53,508 bases of DNA. Source: Chitinophaga pinensis (GTDB lineage: Bacteria; Pseudomonadota; Gammaproteobacteria; Burkholderiales; SG8-41). Location: positions 1 to 53,508 of the forward strand of contig CALQCM020000028.1 of the NCBI GenBank assembly GCA_943329075.2, read 5' to 3'. The notes below the pieces were generated by a model. It did no database searches, had not been told where the DNA came from, and saw nothing but the letters and a program-made list of their open reading frames with translations. The position numbers and the translations under genes were made by a program. This document shows, one piece after another, positions 44,624-53,335 of the stretch (position 1 is the first letter of the stretch; each line of letters opens with the position of its first letter).

Positions 44624-45026
44624 TTATTTGATGCAAAGCGTTACGATCTCCATGAGAGATTTCCCGTTTTCAATCTCACGTACCGCATCTATGATATTTC
44701 CGGTCCGTTCGGGGACCAAAGGCAACGCCGGCGTTATTGTGGAATTTCGCTTCGATATCGAACGGTGTCATCGGTTTCTCGCGACTACCCCAGTTATTGT
44801 TCTCGATGCGCTCGAGACAACGACCATCCGTGGTCTCGACAATGACCCAGTCTTTGAATTGGCTGCGGCCCGGCGCATTTTTGTCGGCAGTAAATTCCAC
44901 TCGCCGGGCCCAATCCAGTATTGCCGGATTGTGCAAACTGGATGCGTCAAAATGATGACGCAATCCCAGCAGCCATTCCGCGCCGCGTTCGCTAAGACTT
45001 TTTCCATTTCTGTTTTTTTCCCAGTA
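44624..45026 (-). pseudogene. C-terminal remnant of an MmgE/PrpD-family gene
   Basis: Only the last third of an MmgE/PrpD protein remains. It starts near YWEKNRNGKSLSERGAEWLL and includes LRHHFDASSLHNPAILDWAR, DWVIVETTDGRCLERIENNN and MTPFDIEAKFHNNAG. A one-base shift near 44715 then sends the listed frame to an early stop, while another frame carries the natural end (TGNIIDAVREIENGKSLMEI) to TAA at 44624. No start codon suits it. The order beside the hydratase, CoA-transferase and Bug genes equals that of the longer MmgE/PrpD gene at 51727, so it is the decayed counterpart. Confidence 0.75.
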
Positions 45027-45041
45027 TTACCAAGGGCTCAT

Positions 45042-46712
45042 CTAGACTTCGCCGAACCAAACTCGCCGATATGATGCCGAGGGAATCTTGTCGGAAATCT
45101 GAAGATCCCAAAGCTCGGTCGTATCTGCAGCCTCATAGCCGCGAAGGAGCTCCGTAAATTTGTCCTTGCCGCTTGTGCTTACCGTTGATCCGCGAAGTCC
45201 AAAGCCACGGGCGATGGCTGCCAAATCAGGACGCCCGAAGATAACCTCGCTTGGATCCATTTTCGCGGCGCGAAACTTATGTAACTCTGCGCCATACCCG
45301 CCGTCGTTCATTGCACAGATCAACAGGCGGAGTCCGTGTCTTTTTGCTGTCTCCAACTCCTGGATATGCATCAACAGACTGCCATCGCCTTCGAATAAAA
45401 TCACCTTGCCGTCCGTACGGGTTGTTGCGATACCAATTGCCGCAGACATTGCAGATCCGATCGCAGCGAAATCGTTAATTACATGGTATCGCTCGGCTGC
45501 GCGTCCTCGCATATGAGTCAACACAATGCTAAAGAAATGTGCGCCACCCACGACAATATCCCAATCTTTGGGGATTATCTGGTCCAGCTCAAGAATTGCC
45601 TTGCGTGGGTCGATTACCCCCGCTTCAGGCAGAAACTGCTTTGGATCAGGATTTTCGATAGCGATCTTTGCAGCAAGTTCGGCAGTCCTTGCACCCTGCT
45701 TTGAGACGCGGCGTTTTCTAAGTTCATTTGCGATGGCCTCGCTCGCGGTCATGGCATCTGACTTGAGATGCAAGTCAGCGGTGCGCAAACCTTGCCATAA
45801 TCCCTTCGGATTAATATCAATTTGTACTGTACGCGCATTTGGACAAAGATAGCCCGCCTCGGTCGTGTAGAAACCCAACCCGGCACCGACACCAATCAGG
45901 AGATCGCACGCCGCGAACTCTTCTCGTGCTAGCGGCGAAGCAAATGACCCAGCAATGCCAATTCCGTAGGGGCTGTGATCGAACAGTCCTTTAGCGAATA
46001 GGGAAGTAGCCAGCAATGCACCACTTTGCTCCGCGATTGCCTCGAGCGCTGCGGTGGCACCTGAACGCAATGCCCCCCGGCCAGCCAAGATGATCGGGCG
46101 TTCCGCATCGATAATCATGGATACAACTTCATCGACTATCGCGGGATCTGGCATCAAGCGCTGGGAACGCGGCACGAGATTAGTCGATGGTGTGTAATCA
46201 AAACCCCAAGGAAAAGCTTGACTCTGAAAATTCATAGGCACACCGAGCACCACCGGACGCTGCTCGTATTGAGCGACGTAAAACGCTTCGCGCACATTGT
46301 CCAGCATACGATCAATGCTTTTGACTGGAACGTAGTACGCGCCGGTGGCTGCTGCCAAAGGCCCGAGGTCAAAAGCCTGCGCCGCAAAGGTGGCATTTGT
46401 CGAACTGTCGCCCGCAAAAACGACCATTGGCACGTACCCTCGCGCGGCGATTGCTAAAGCGGTTGCGATCTGTGTGAAACCCGGGCCCGAGGTCACCGTA
46501 GCTACGCCCACGTTGCCAGTTTTTCGCGCGTACCCCTCGGCCATTGCACAAGCGCCATGTTCATGTCTCGCATGAATAACGCGAACCCCCTGTTGCTTCG
46601 CAAGGGCGTAGCCCCAGTACATATTGGCATCACCCAGCAAAGCAAAAACGGTATCAACACCTTCCAATTTAAAAGCGTGAGCTAGCACTTCGTAGCCCTT
46701 CTTGTCATTCAT
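45042..46712 (-). CDS. Thiamine diphosphate-dependent decarboxylase/lyase (2)
   Basis: A 556-residue ThDP enzyme with all three domains. The activating Glu51 is in RHEHGACAMAEGYAR, the central domain has RPIILAGRGA, and the cofactor motif GDGSLL ends in MNDGGYG. ATG 46712 is used, nine bases after AAGGAG; GTG 46718 is too close to that site. It is not a close paralogue of the ThDP enzyme at 32669. It lies between the two CoA-transferase modules, 21 bases after a CoxG-like gene. It probably acts on a 2-oxoacid (or an oxalyl/2-hydroxyacyl-CoA) of the same pathway; this is inference. Confidence 0.88.
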   Translation of the reverse strand: MNDKKGYEVLAHAFKLEGVDTVFALLGDANMYWGYALAKQQGVRVIHARHEHGACAMAEGYARKTGNVGVATVTSGPGFTQIATALAIAARGYVPMVVFAGDSSTNATFAAQAFDLGPLAAATGAYYVPVKSIDRMLDNVREAFYVAQYEQRPVVLGVPMNFQSQAFPWGFDYTPSTNLVPRSQRLMPDPAIVDEVVSMIIDAERPIILAGRGALRSGATAALEAIAEQSGALLATSLFAKGLFDHSPYGIGIAGSFASPLAREEFAACDLLIGVGAGLGFYTTEAGYLCPNARTVQIDINPKGLWQGLRTADLHLKSDAMTASEAIANELRKRRVSKQGARTAELAAKIAIENPDPKQFLPEAGVIDPRKAILELDQIIPKDWDIVVGGAHFFSIVLTHMRGRAAERYHVINDFAAIGSAMSAAIGIATTRTDGKVILFEGDGSLLMHIQELETAKRHGLRLLICAMNDGGYGAELHKFRAAKMDPSEVIFGRPDLAAIARGFGLRGSTVSTSGKDKFTELLRGYEAADTTELWDLQISDKIPSASYRRVWFGEV

Positions 46713-46733
46713 TACCACGTGCTCCTTGTAGCG

Positions 46734-47342
46734 TTATCTGCTAAATAAACTGCGCAACCATCCCAAAAACGACTGCCAGAGCAATTGGCCACCGGCTATG
46801 CTTTGAGGTTTTGCAATCTCCTGCGTGGCTTTTGGAATTTTGATTGATTCGCCGGTATCGCCGGAACGAGAAGACGTGCTATCTGTGATCGCCTGGTGCC
46901 GTTCGCCAACAATACGGGCTATGTTTCCTGCGAACTCGGCCATGAGCGCACGCGCAACGTGGACCCCTCCCGCTTTGGCAAACATCTCGAGCGGACCATT
47001 AACGTCTATGCTGCCATCCATAGTCACTTGCGTCGTCGTAGTTCCGCTCGTCGTCAGAAGAAATTTCGCCTTTGCGTGTGATGCTCCGCGTTGATCTGTC
47101 CCAATAGCGTCGATGGTGCAACAACGCGCGTCATTGTCATACGACAGGATCGCTTCCCCACGAAAGATTGCAACCGTGGGACCAAATTTAAAGGTGATAT
47201 TTCCTCGATAGCAGTCATCCCCGCTGGCGGCACTTAACGCAGCGCCCGGAATGCATGAAGCCACCATCGCTGGGTCACAGAGAAGCGGCCACACGCGCTC
47301 AATGGGCGCGGGGATTGGAAAGGTCTCATTTAGCGGGATCAT
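46734..47342 (-). CDS. CoxG/SRPBCC-family protein
   Basis: A 202-residue protein. Residues 1-145 form a START-like SRPBCC domain of the CoxG type (MIPLNETFPIPAPIERVWPL, then CDPAMVASCIPGAAL and VHVARALMAEFAGNIAR). A variable linker leads to a short hydrophobic/basic tail, WQSFLGWLRSLFSR, which may touch the membrane. CoxG in carbon monoxide oxidisers tethers the molybdenum dehydrogenase to the membrane, but no such dehydrogenase is in the window. ATG 47342 fits the family start better than GTG 47363. Closely spaced before the ThDP enzyme gene. Confidence 0.85.
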   Translation of the reverse strand: MIPLNETFPIPAPIERVWPLLCDPAMVASCIPGAALSAASGDDCYRGNITFKFGPTVAIFRGEAILSYDNDARCCTIDAIGTDQRGASHAKAKFLLTTSGTTTTQVTMDGSIDVNGPLEMFAKAGGVHVARALMAEFAGNIARIVGERHQAITDSTSSRSGDTGESIKIPKATQEIAKPQSIAGGQLLWQSFLGWLRSLFSR

Positions 47343-47444
47343 TAACGCTGAAACCCCGTTCACTATTGGTTATGTTTAACATGTACCGTTCATTTCATTC
47401 GGCGGTTATTGAATCCTGTAATACCCAATCCAGTAGTAAACAAT

Positions 47445-48368
47445 CTAAGTTCCAATGCGTCGATTCACAGACTGAATTGCATCATGACGCGTCAAGATGG
47501 TGCGCGCGCGTTCGACAACTGGCGGATCAATCATTTTGCCGTCGACTTCATATGCGCCGACACCTGCAGCTTCAGCACTGGCGGCCGCTGCCGTCACGCG
47601 CCTCGCATATTCAACCTCTTGCGAGGTCGGACTGTAAGCCTCATTGATAACAGCCAACTGCGCGGGATGAATACAAATTACCGCCATGAAGCCTAGTCGG
47701 CGTGCACGCATCGCCGCATTGCGCAACCCTTCAAGATCGCTGTAGTCCGCAATGCTATAAATATTTCCCAACGGCAGAATTCCGGCCGCACGCGCGAGAA
47801 TGAGCATTTGCATTTTCGGCACAAATAATCCATCAGCATCCGGCTCCATGCCACACGATGCCGAAAAGTCCTCCGCTCCAACGCCCATCGCGATGAGACG
47901 CGGGTCAGCATTAGCGATTTCCTCCATACGAGAATAAGCTTGAGCCGTTTCCACCAGCGCGATAAATTTGGTAGTTCCTGGTTCCATGCCACGCTCGCGT
48001 TCAAGCTCTGCCACGACCTCGGAAAGAACATGAATATGGTGCGCATTGGTCACCTTAGGAAGCACCAATCCGTATATCCGGGGAGACACCACAGCTTCCA
48101 GGTCACGAATTGCCAAGCGCCAAGGGCTATTGATACGGACCAGAACGTCGGCACCACTACGTCCGACTATTTCAGCTGCCGTTGCGACGCATGCGCGTGC
48201 CTCATCTTTCCGGCTTGGCGCTATGCTGTCTTCGAGATCCAGAATAAGCGCATCTGCGCCACGTTTGTGCGCGGTGCTCACAAATTTTTCACTGGTTACC
48301 GGAAAAATCAATAATGAGCGCCACACGGGTAGGACGCGTTTACCGGCATTAGGGTATGTTTGGTTCAT
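47445..48368 (-). CDS. CitE-like lyase (HpcH/HpaI superfamily)
   Basis: A 307-residue CitE-type lyase. LILDLEDSIAPSRKDEARA holds the metal-binding Glu-Asp pair, VLVRINSPW the CoA/substrate Arg, IALVETAQAYSRMEEIA the second Glu, and MGVGAEDFSASCGM the conserved DFSA loop. Relatives cleave citramalyl-CoA, malyl-CoA or hydroxymethylglutaryl-type CoA esters. ATG 48368 follows CAGGAGCG. In the itaconate route the equivalent enzyme splits citramalyl-CoA to acetyl-CoA and pyruvate; the neighbours make this the leading guess. Gap of 46 bases to the Bug receptor. Confidence 0.88.
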   Translation of the reverse strand: MNQTYPNAGKRVLPVWRSLLIFPVTSEKFVSTAHKRGADALILDLEDSIAPSRKDEARACVATAAEIVGRSGADVLVRINSPWRLAIRDLEAVVSPRIYGLVLPKVTNAHHIHVLSEVVAELERERGMEPGTTKFIALVETAQAYSRMEEIANADPRLIAMGVGAEDFSASCGMEPDADGLFVPKMQMLILARAAGILPLGNIYSIADYSDLEGLRNAAMRARRLGFMAVICIHPAQLAVINEAYSPTSQEVEYARRVTAAAASAEAAGVGAYEVDGKMIDPPVVERARTILTRHDAIQSVNRRIGT

Positions 48369-48414
48369 TGATATCGCTCCTGGTTACAGCTCCGGTTGAG
48401 TTGAGCGTAGAAGA

Positions 48415-49392
48415 CTATTCGGGATGAGCGCCGGAAGCTATCACTACCGGTCTCCAACGCGCAATCTCGGATTTGATAAAGGTTTGAAATTGCGCGGGCG
48501 TGCTACTTATTGCCTCAGCCCCTTCAATCAAAAAACGTTCCCTGACCTCTGGGAGTTTCAGCAACTTGACGATTTCCGTTTGAAAACGCTCGACAATCTC
48601 CTTCGGGGTTGCCGCAGGAGCGACTATCCCGTACCACTGCATGACCTCGTAACCGGGGACACCGGCTTCCTCGATTGTCGGCACGTCGGGAAATTGAGTC
48701 AGTCTGTGTTTCGTGGAAACGCCCAGGGCGCGCAGCCTGCCCGCCTTAACATATGGCGTTAGCGGTGGAACTCCCGTAATCGTCATGGACACCTGCCCGG
48801 CGAGCAAGTCAATAAGAGCCGGTCCGGTACCTCGGTACGGGACGTGCTGAATATCGGTACTGGTCAGCAGTTTAAAATATTCAACCAGCAAATTAGCAGC
48901 GGATCCACTGCCGGCCGAACCGTAGTTGAGCCTTCCTGGTTTGGCCTTGGCCAGGGCGATCAATTGCTTAACCGTCGTAACCGGCACCGATGGATTAACA
49001 ACCATCATGCCAGGGACATTCGCAATCTGCGAGACTGCCTGAAAATCCTTAATGGGGTCATAGGGAAGATTGGGATAAAGACTGGGATTGACTCCGAACG
49101 TACCAATATTTGCCATCAAGATTGTGTAGCCGTCAGGTGCAGCCCGCGCTGCAATTTCGCTACCGATCGTTCCGCCGGCGCCCGCACGATTGTCGACAAT
49201 AATCTGCTGATTGAATGCCTCACTCAGTTTCTGACAGACAATCCTCGCGAGAATGTCGGGACTGCCACCCGGAGTTGTTGCCACAATCAGCCGAATGGGT
49301 TTAGTGGGGAAGACCCTCGTTGGGATCTGTTCGCTGGCCCCCGCGGCGAAAGACATCAGCATCGCACCAGCGGCTATCAGCACCAATCGCAT
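48415..49392 (-). CDS. Bug-family periplasmic solute receptor (8)
   Basis: A 325-residue TctC-type receptor. ATG 49392 gives signal peptide MRLVLIAAGAMLMSFAAGAS; a longer reading overlaps the CoA-transferase gene and is unlikely. FPTKPIRLIVATTPGGSPDI and LARIVCQKL form the ligand loop, with DNRAGAGGT and DGYTILMA. It is only moderately similar to receptor 7 in the paralogous module, so the receptors are not recent duplicates. Ten bases after the CoA-transferase stop, hence the same operon. Confidence 0.92.
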   Translation of the reverse strand: MRLVLIAAGAMLMSFAAGASEQIPTRVFPTKPIRLIVATTPGGSPDILARIVCQKLSEAFNQQIIVDNRAGAGGTIGSEIAARAAPDGYTILMANIGTFGVNPSLYPNLPYDPIKDFQAVSQIANVPGMMVVNPSVPVTTVKQLIALAKAKPGRLNYGSAGSGSAANLLVEYFKLLTSTDIQHVPYRGTGPALIDLLAGQVSMTITGVPPLTPYVKAGRLRALGVSTKHRLTQFPDVPTIEEAGVPGYEVMQWYGIVAPAATPKEIVERFQTEIVKLLKLPEVRERFLIEGAEAISSTPAQFQTFIKSEIARWRPVVIASGAHPE

Positions 49393-49402
49393 TTCTGTCT
49401 TT

Positions 49403-50638
49403 TCAGTTGTCACTTTCAGACTTTCGCTTTTTTTCCAGATGGCCGTCGATTGCGACGCCTGACGCAATTAGTTTTTCGATTTCGGATTCACCGTAACCAA
49501 TCTCACGCAGGATTTCAACACTATGTTGACCAATTTTTGGCGCCGGCCGGAAGTCCTCACGCGCGCCTGAGGAAAATTTGTTAGGCAACGCCATATTGAT
49601 AACTTTGCCTTCGGTTGGATGGTCTATCGTTTGAAAAAAACCGACATCCTCTAAATGAGGATCCTTCATTACGGAATCCAAAGTGTGATATGGCATTGCC
49701 GGCACGCCGGCACGGTCGAAAATCTCAAGCCATTCGTCGGTCGACTTCGCTTTGAACTCGTCGGAACGGACCGAAAAATATTCGGTAACATTTGCAAAGC
49801 GTGCCGAAACACTGCAAAAACGAGGATCGGTCTTCAGTTCGGGCCTGCTGATCGCATCGAAAAGCGCGAACGCCTGCGCGTCCGTGTTCGCTGATATGCT
49901 TACCCAACCGTCTTTTGTCCGTATTGGACGTGACCCTTCATCGAATAACCGAGGATCGCCTGTCGTGCCTAGAGGCGGGACAAATGTCTTTAAATACATA
50001 TGCTCCTCGAGGACAAACTTGACCATATTTTCGAACATTGGGACTTCAATCGACGCGCCCTGACCGGTGCGGTACCTTTGAACGAGTGCCATCAAAATCA
50101 TCTCCACTCCGATTCCACCAACCGTTCTGTCAGCCACGATGATGGGCACATACCGTGGCTCGCCCAACGCCCGATGAAGTAGCGCCGCCACACCCGAACC
50201 ACCCTGAATGATCATGTCGTATGCGGCCTTTTCGCGATAACGACCGCCGCGGCCAAAGCCCACTAGTCCGCAATAAATAATCTTGGGATTAACTGCGCGT
50301 ACCTCATCGTAAGACAGCTTTAACCGTTCCATCGCAGAGGGACGAACGTTATACAAAAACACATCGGCTCGTTCCGCTAGCCGGAGTACGGCCTCCCGCC
50401 CCTCTGGGGCCTTCAGATTTAGCGCGATAGAGCGTTTGTTGCGGTTGAGATGAATAAACTTTGCTGACATATTAGGCGTTACTCCGCGCCCCGCAAGATT
50501 GCGAGAAATATCGCCTGACGGAGCTTCCACTTTGATCACCTCAGCCCCATAGTCGGCCATTGTTTGCGACGCCAGCGGACCAACGACAACTGAAGTCAGA
50601 TCGACAACGCGCACGCCTTCCAACGGTCCTCCTGCCAT
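49403..50638 (-). CDS. Class III CoA-transferase (CaiB/BaiF/Frc), module 1
   Basis: A 411-residue family III CoA-transferase. The nucleophile Asp170 lies in VADRTVGGIG and the family segments ADYGAEVIKVEAPSGD and LNRNKRSIALNLK are intact. ATG 50638 follows AAGGA. It is closely paralogous to the enzyme at 42383, in the same position relative to a hydratase (44-base gap) and a Bug receptor. Likely acid: a C5 or similar dicarboxylate such as itaconate or mesaconate, by context only. Confidence 0.92.
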   Translation of the reverse strand: MAGGPLEGVRVVDLTSVVVGPLASQTMADYGAEVIKVEAPSGDISRNLAGRGVTPNMSAKFIHLNRNKRSIALNLKAPEGREAVLRLAERADVFLYNVRPSAMERLKLSYDEVRAVNPKIIYCGLVGFGRGGRYREKAAYDMIIQGGSGVAALLHRALGEPRYVPIIVADRTVGGIGVEMILMALVQRYRTGQGASIEVPMFENMVKFVLEEHMYLKTFVPPLGTTGDPRLFDEGSRPIRTKDGWVSISANTDAQAFALFDAISRPELKTDPRFCSVSARFANVTEYFSVRSDEFKAKSTDEWLEIFDRAGVPAMPYHTLDSVMKDPHLEDVGFFQTIDHPTEGKVINMALPNKFSSGAREDFRPAPKIGQHSVEILREIGYGESEIEKLIASGVAIDGHLEKKRKSESDN

Positions 50639-50682
50639 AGTCAAAATCCTTATAAGGCTATTTTTTTAGTGCTATTTGAAAT

Positions 50683-51537
50683 TCACAGAAACTCAGCGGT
50701 CGCAGAAAGAGCAAGCGCGTTTTGATCGTTCATCACCCAGAGCTTGACGGACTTTCCGTTCGCAGCGGGTTCTCCGCAAACCGTGAATGGCCGACCGGCA
50801 AATAGAGCTCGCACAGCACGCCATCCAATAGATTTGTACCTCAATCCTGCAGGCAGATGAGCGCGTGCCAACTCGAACATGTGCATCGTGTGCAAACCGG
50901 CAGGAACCACACGCTCTTGATAACCCTCTTTCTGCGTAACATATGGATAGTCGTAATGAATACGATGACCAACGAAACCAAGAGCGACATATCGGAACAG
51001 CATGACGGGATCTGGGGTGATGGTTTTACTCCATGCCACCTTGCCAGGTGCCGGCTGCGGAAGTTGCGGGGGCGTACTGGCATCAGGTTCGCCACGGTAG
51101 ACGACATCCGTTTCCTCACTGATCGCCAGTCCACGTGGACTCGAGATATCCATCTTGAGCGTCACAAAAACCATTTGCCCAGAACGTCCTTGTTTGATGC
51201 TGATGTCCTTAATTGCGGAATCGCGCTTCACTTCGTCCCCAACAACCAGATTGTCGTGGTAAGTCAATCGTCTTCCTGCAAACATACGACGCGGCAAAGG
51301 AACCGGCGGAAGGAAGTCGCCGCGCTCCGGATGGCCATCTGCACCGAGCTGAGAATGACGCACCACACGTGGAAAAAAGATTAAATGCCAGCCGTAAGGC
51401 AACGGATCACCAAGTGAGGGCATGGAATCGTCTCGGTCAAGCGTTGCCGCTAAACGTTGGACCGCCGGAATCGTCACATAATCTACAGCCGACTCGCGCT
51501 GACCGATCCATTTTTTAAGAAATTCTAGATCCCCCAA
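50683..51537 (-). CDS. Mesaconyl/itaconyl-CoA hydratase-like enzyme, module 1
   Basis: A 284-residue double-hotdog enzyme, paralogue of 43656-44510 with the same length when translation starts at TTG 51537. This TTG has GGGGG seven bases upstream, and alignment with the paralogue begins there; a TTG at 51591 would add 18 unmatched residues. GHRIHYDYPYVTQKEG carries the active-site motif. It should hydrate the CoA ester from the CoA-transferase that follows. Confidence 0.9.
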   Translation of the reverse strand: MGDLEFLKKWIGQRESAVDYVTIPAVQRLAATLDRDDSMPSLGDPLPYGWHLIFFPRVVRHSQLGADGHPERGDFLPPVPLPRRMFAGRRLTYHDNLVVGDEVKRDSAIKDISIKQGRSGQMVFVTLKMDISSPRGLAISEETDVVYRGEPDASTPPQLPQPAPGKVAWSKTITPDPVMLFRYVALGFVGHRIHYDYPYVTQKEGYQERVVPAGLHTMHMFELARAHLPAGLRYKSIGWRAVRALFAGRPFTVCGEPAANGKSVKLWVMNDQNALALSATAEFL

Positions 51538-51726
51538 CTTAACGCCCCCTTTAAAGGTGTGTCGTTGCTTGCAATCTTTTAGTAGTAGCAAGCGTCAAAA
51601 GTAGACTGCGGCATAACAATTACCGAAGTCTGCGTTTCAGGACGCACATTCCAAAAACATAAGTATCCACGTCACTCACGAATAACAAAAACGCATACCA
51701 CTCACGACGTTTTCGATCTTTCCAAC

Positions 51727-53121
51727 TCAGAAAACACTTCGCGCGCAAGGCGAAAGCTGTCTATGCCGGCCGGCAGCGAGTGCGATTACCTTTCCTGCAT
51801 CATCAACTGTATCGAGAGACCAGATAGCTTCGATTAGACGTGCCTTATCGCACGGCGAGTTGCTGTAGTCGACAAGATCAGAAAACTTTTTTTCGAGATC
51901 AACGTCGGAAAGCGGATTACTCGAACTGCCCCTCGCTTGCTCAGTCGTCAGCGACAGCTTATTACCTCCACGCAAGTAGATTGTAACCATTGCAGATTCG
52001 ACGGGGTAATTATCGTCTTCGACAACGAATACCTTCTCTCGGAGTGGCCGCAAGGATGGCGCGGCCGCGCAGGCGTCGCTGAATTCAGCTAATCCTGCTT
52101 TTCGATGGGTGAGCACGACGGCAACACTGTGCTGCGCGCTAACCTGCGCCTCGCGCCCCGAACGCGGCTCTATGCGATCCGTTCTTTCGCGTAGTAGTGG
52201 ATGACCAGTTACGACGACGCGCTCGATATCGGACAGCGACATATGCTCATCACGAACGAGGACGAGACAAGCTTCTATTACAGGATTCAACACGACGCCA
52301 CATGGATAGGGTTTGTAGGTGTTTGAACTCAGTTCCCACTGTTCGCCAAGCCCGTTGACAATGCATGCGCTATTAGCGTTCGTGCTTGTAACATTCAAGA
52401 ATCCATAAGGCCCCTCAAGCGGGCGCTCCGGGCCGCTTACCCCCTGCTGCGCGCACAATGCTGCAAAATACCCATTGCGCGCAGCATTCCCTACGCTGAT
52501 GCTTTTTGCCATAGTCCCTAACGTCTCGAGCAGCCCGCCCGCTTGAGCTGACGCATTGCCAAGAGCCCCTTTTATATGCTCTGCTGACAGCCCCATTGCC
52601 TTTGCGGTGGCAATCGCCGCGCCAAATACACCACACGTGGATGTGATGTGCCAGCCGCGCTTGTAATGCCCGGGAGAGACAGCATTTCCGATACGGCATT
52701 CAGCCTCCACCCCAAGGACAAAAGCAAGCAGTAACTGAGCACCTGTAACCTTGGACGTTTCGCCAAAAGCAAAAAGTGCAGGCGCCACAGGTGCGCTCGG
52801 ATGAATTATCGTGGGCGTGTGCGTATCGTCGAAATCAAAGACGTTAGCGCTCACGGCATTCAAGAATGCGGCGCTCAAGGGATCGATCTTTTCCTGTCGC
52901 CCGATCACAGTGGCAACTCTCGGACCGGCGAACGGGCTGAGTGTGGTGGCCAAGGCCTCTACTGCAGCGTCTCGACTACCCCCAAGGCTGCATGCAAAAA
53001 AGTTTAGAAGTGACCGCTTTGCCTCGTGTCGAATATGCAAGGGTATATCTTCCCAGCGCGTATCCGAGACGAATTTTGCGAAACGCTTCGATTCGCTCAT
53101 GCTTTCGTTGCCTGCCACCAT
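51727..53121 (-). CDS. MmgE/PrpD-family protein, C-terminus frameshifted
   Basis: A 464-codon frame of the MmgE/PrpD family, which includes 2-methylcitrate dehydratase and cis-aconitate decarboxylase (itaconate former). The active-site segment DFDDTH (96-101) and the following IIHPSAPVAPAL are intact, as are GHYKRGWHITSTCGVFGAA and YKPYPCGVVLNPVIEA. The last 18 residues do not fit: after VIAL a one-base shift near 51773 restores a natural ending LPAGIDSFRLAREVFSELER and stop at 51702-51704. The catalytic core is unaffected, so activity may remain. ATG 53121 or 53100 are both possible starts. It heads the leftward operon. Confidence 0.85.
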   Translation of the reverse strand: MVAGNESMSESKRFAKFVSDTRWEDIPLHIRHEAKRSLLNFFACSLGGSRDAAVEALATTLSPFAGPRVATVIGRQEKIDPLSAAFLNAVSANVFDFDDTHTPTIIHPSAPVAPALFAFGETSKVTGAQLLLAFVLGVEAECRIGNAVSPGHYKRGWHITSTCGVFGAAIATAKAMGLSAEHIKGALGNASAQAGGLLETLGTMAKSISVGNAARNGYFAALCAQQGVSGPERPLEGPYGFLNVTSTNANSACIVNGLGEQWELSSNTYKPYPCGVVLNPVIEACLVLVRDEHMSLSDIERVVVTGHPLLRERTDRIEPRSGREAQVSAQHSVAVVLTHRKAGLAEFSDACAAAPSLRPLREKVFVVEDDNYPVESAMVTIYLRGGNKLSLTTEQARGSSSNPLSDVDLEKKFSDLVDYSNSPCDKARLIEAIWSLDTVDDAGKVIALAAGRHRQLSPCARSVF

Positions 53122-53168
53122 AATAATTTTATAGCTTTTCTTTGGCTGTTAGCGCACAGATTTATTCG

Positions 53169-53316
53169 CTATACGTATATCCGTAGAACTATCTGCGTTT
53201 CCCAATGAAAGAGTGTTCCACCGTTGACGTTATACGCCTAAGCCTGTAATAAACCCCGCCTCGCTCGACGCAAGAAGCGCCACGAGATTTGTCACGTCCT
53301 CGGATTCGGCCAATCA
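53169..53316 (-). pseudogene. C-terminal remnant of a short-chain dehydrogenase
   Basis: Frame pieces read AESEDVTNLVALLASSEAGF then ITGLG, and after a one-base shift YNVNGGTLFHWETQ. This is the standard SDR ending (pEDVAxLVxFLASdeAxFITGxxxxVDGG). No start or Rossmann part is present. It is joined directly to a broken TauD/TfdA gene, which points to a deletion. Confidence 0.6.
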
Positions 53317-53335
53317 TACCTCGACAAATGCACCA

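Noticed and set aside
44304..45074. 256-codon rightward ORF across the hydratase/MmgE gap
   Set aside because: It is antisense to the hydratase start, the MmgE/PrpD remnant and the ThDP gene end; it has no recognisable features.
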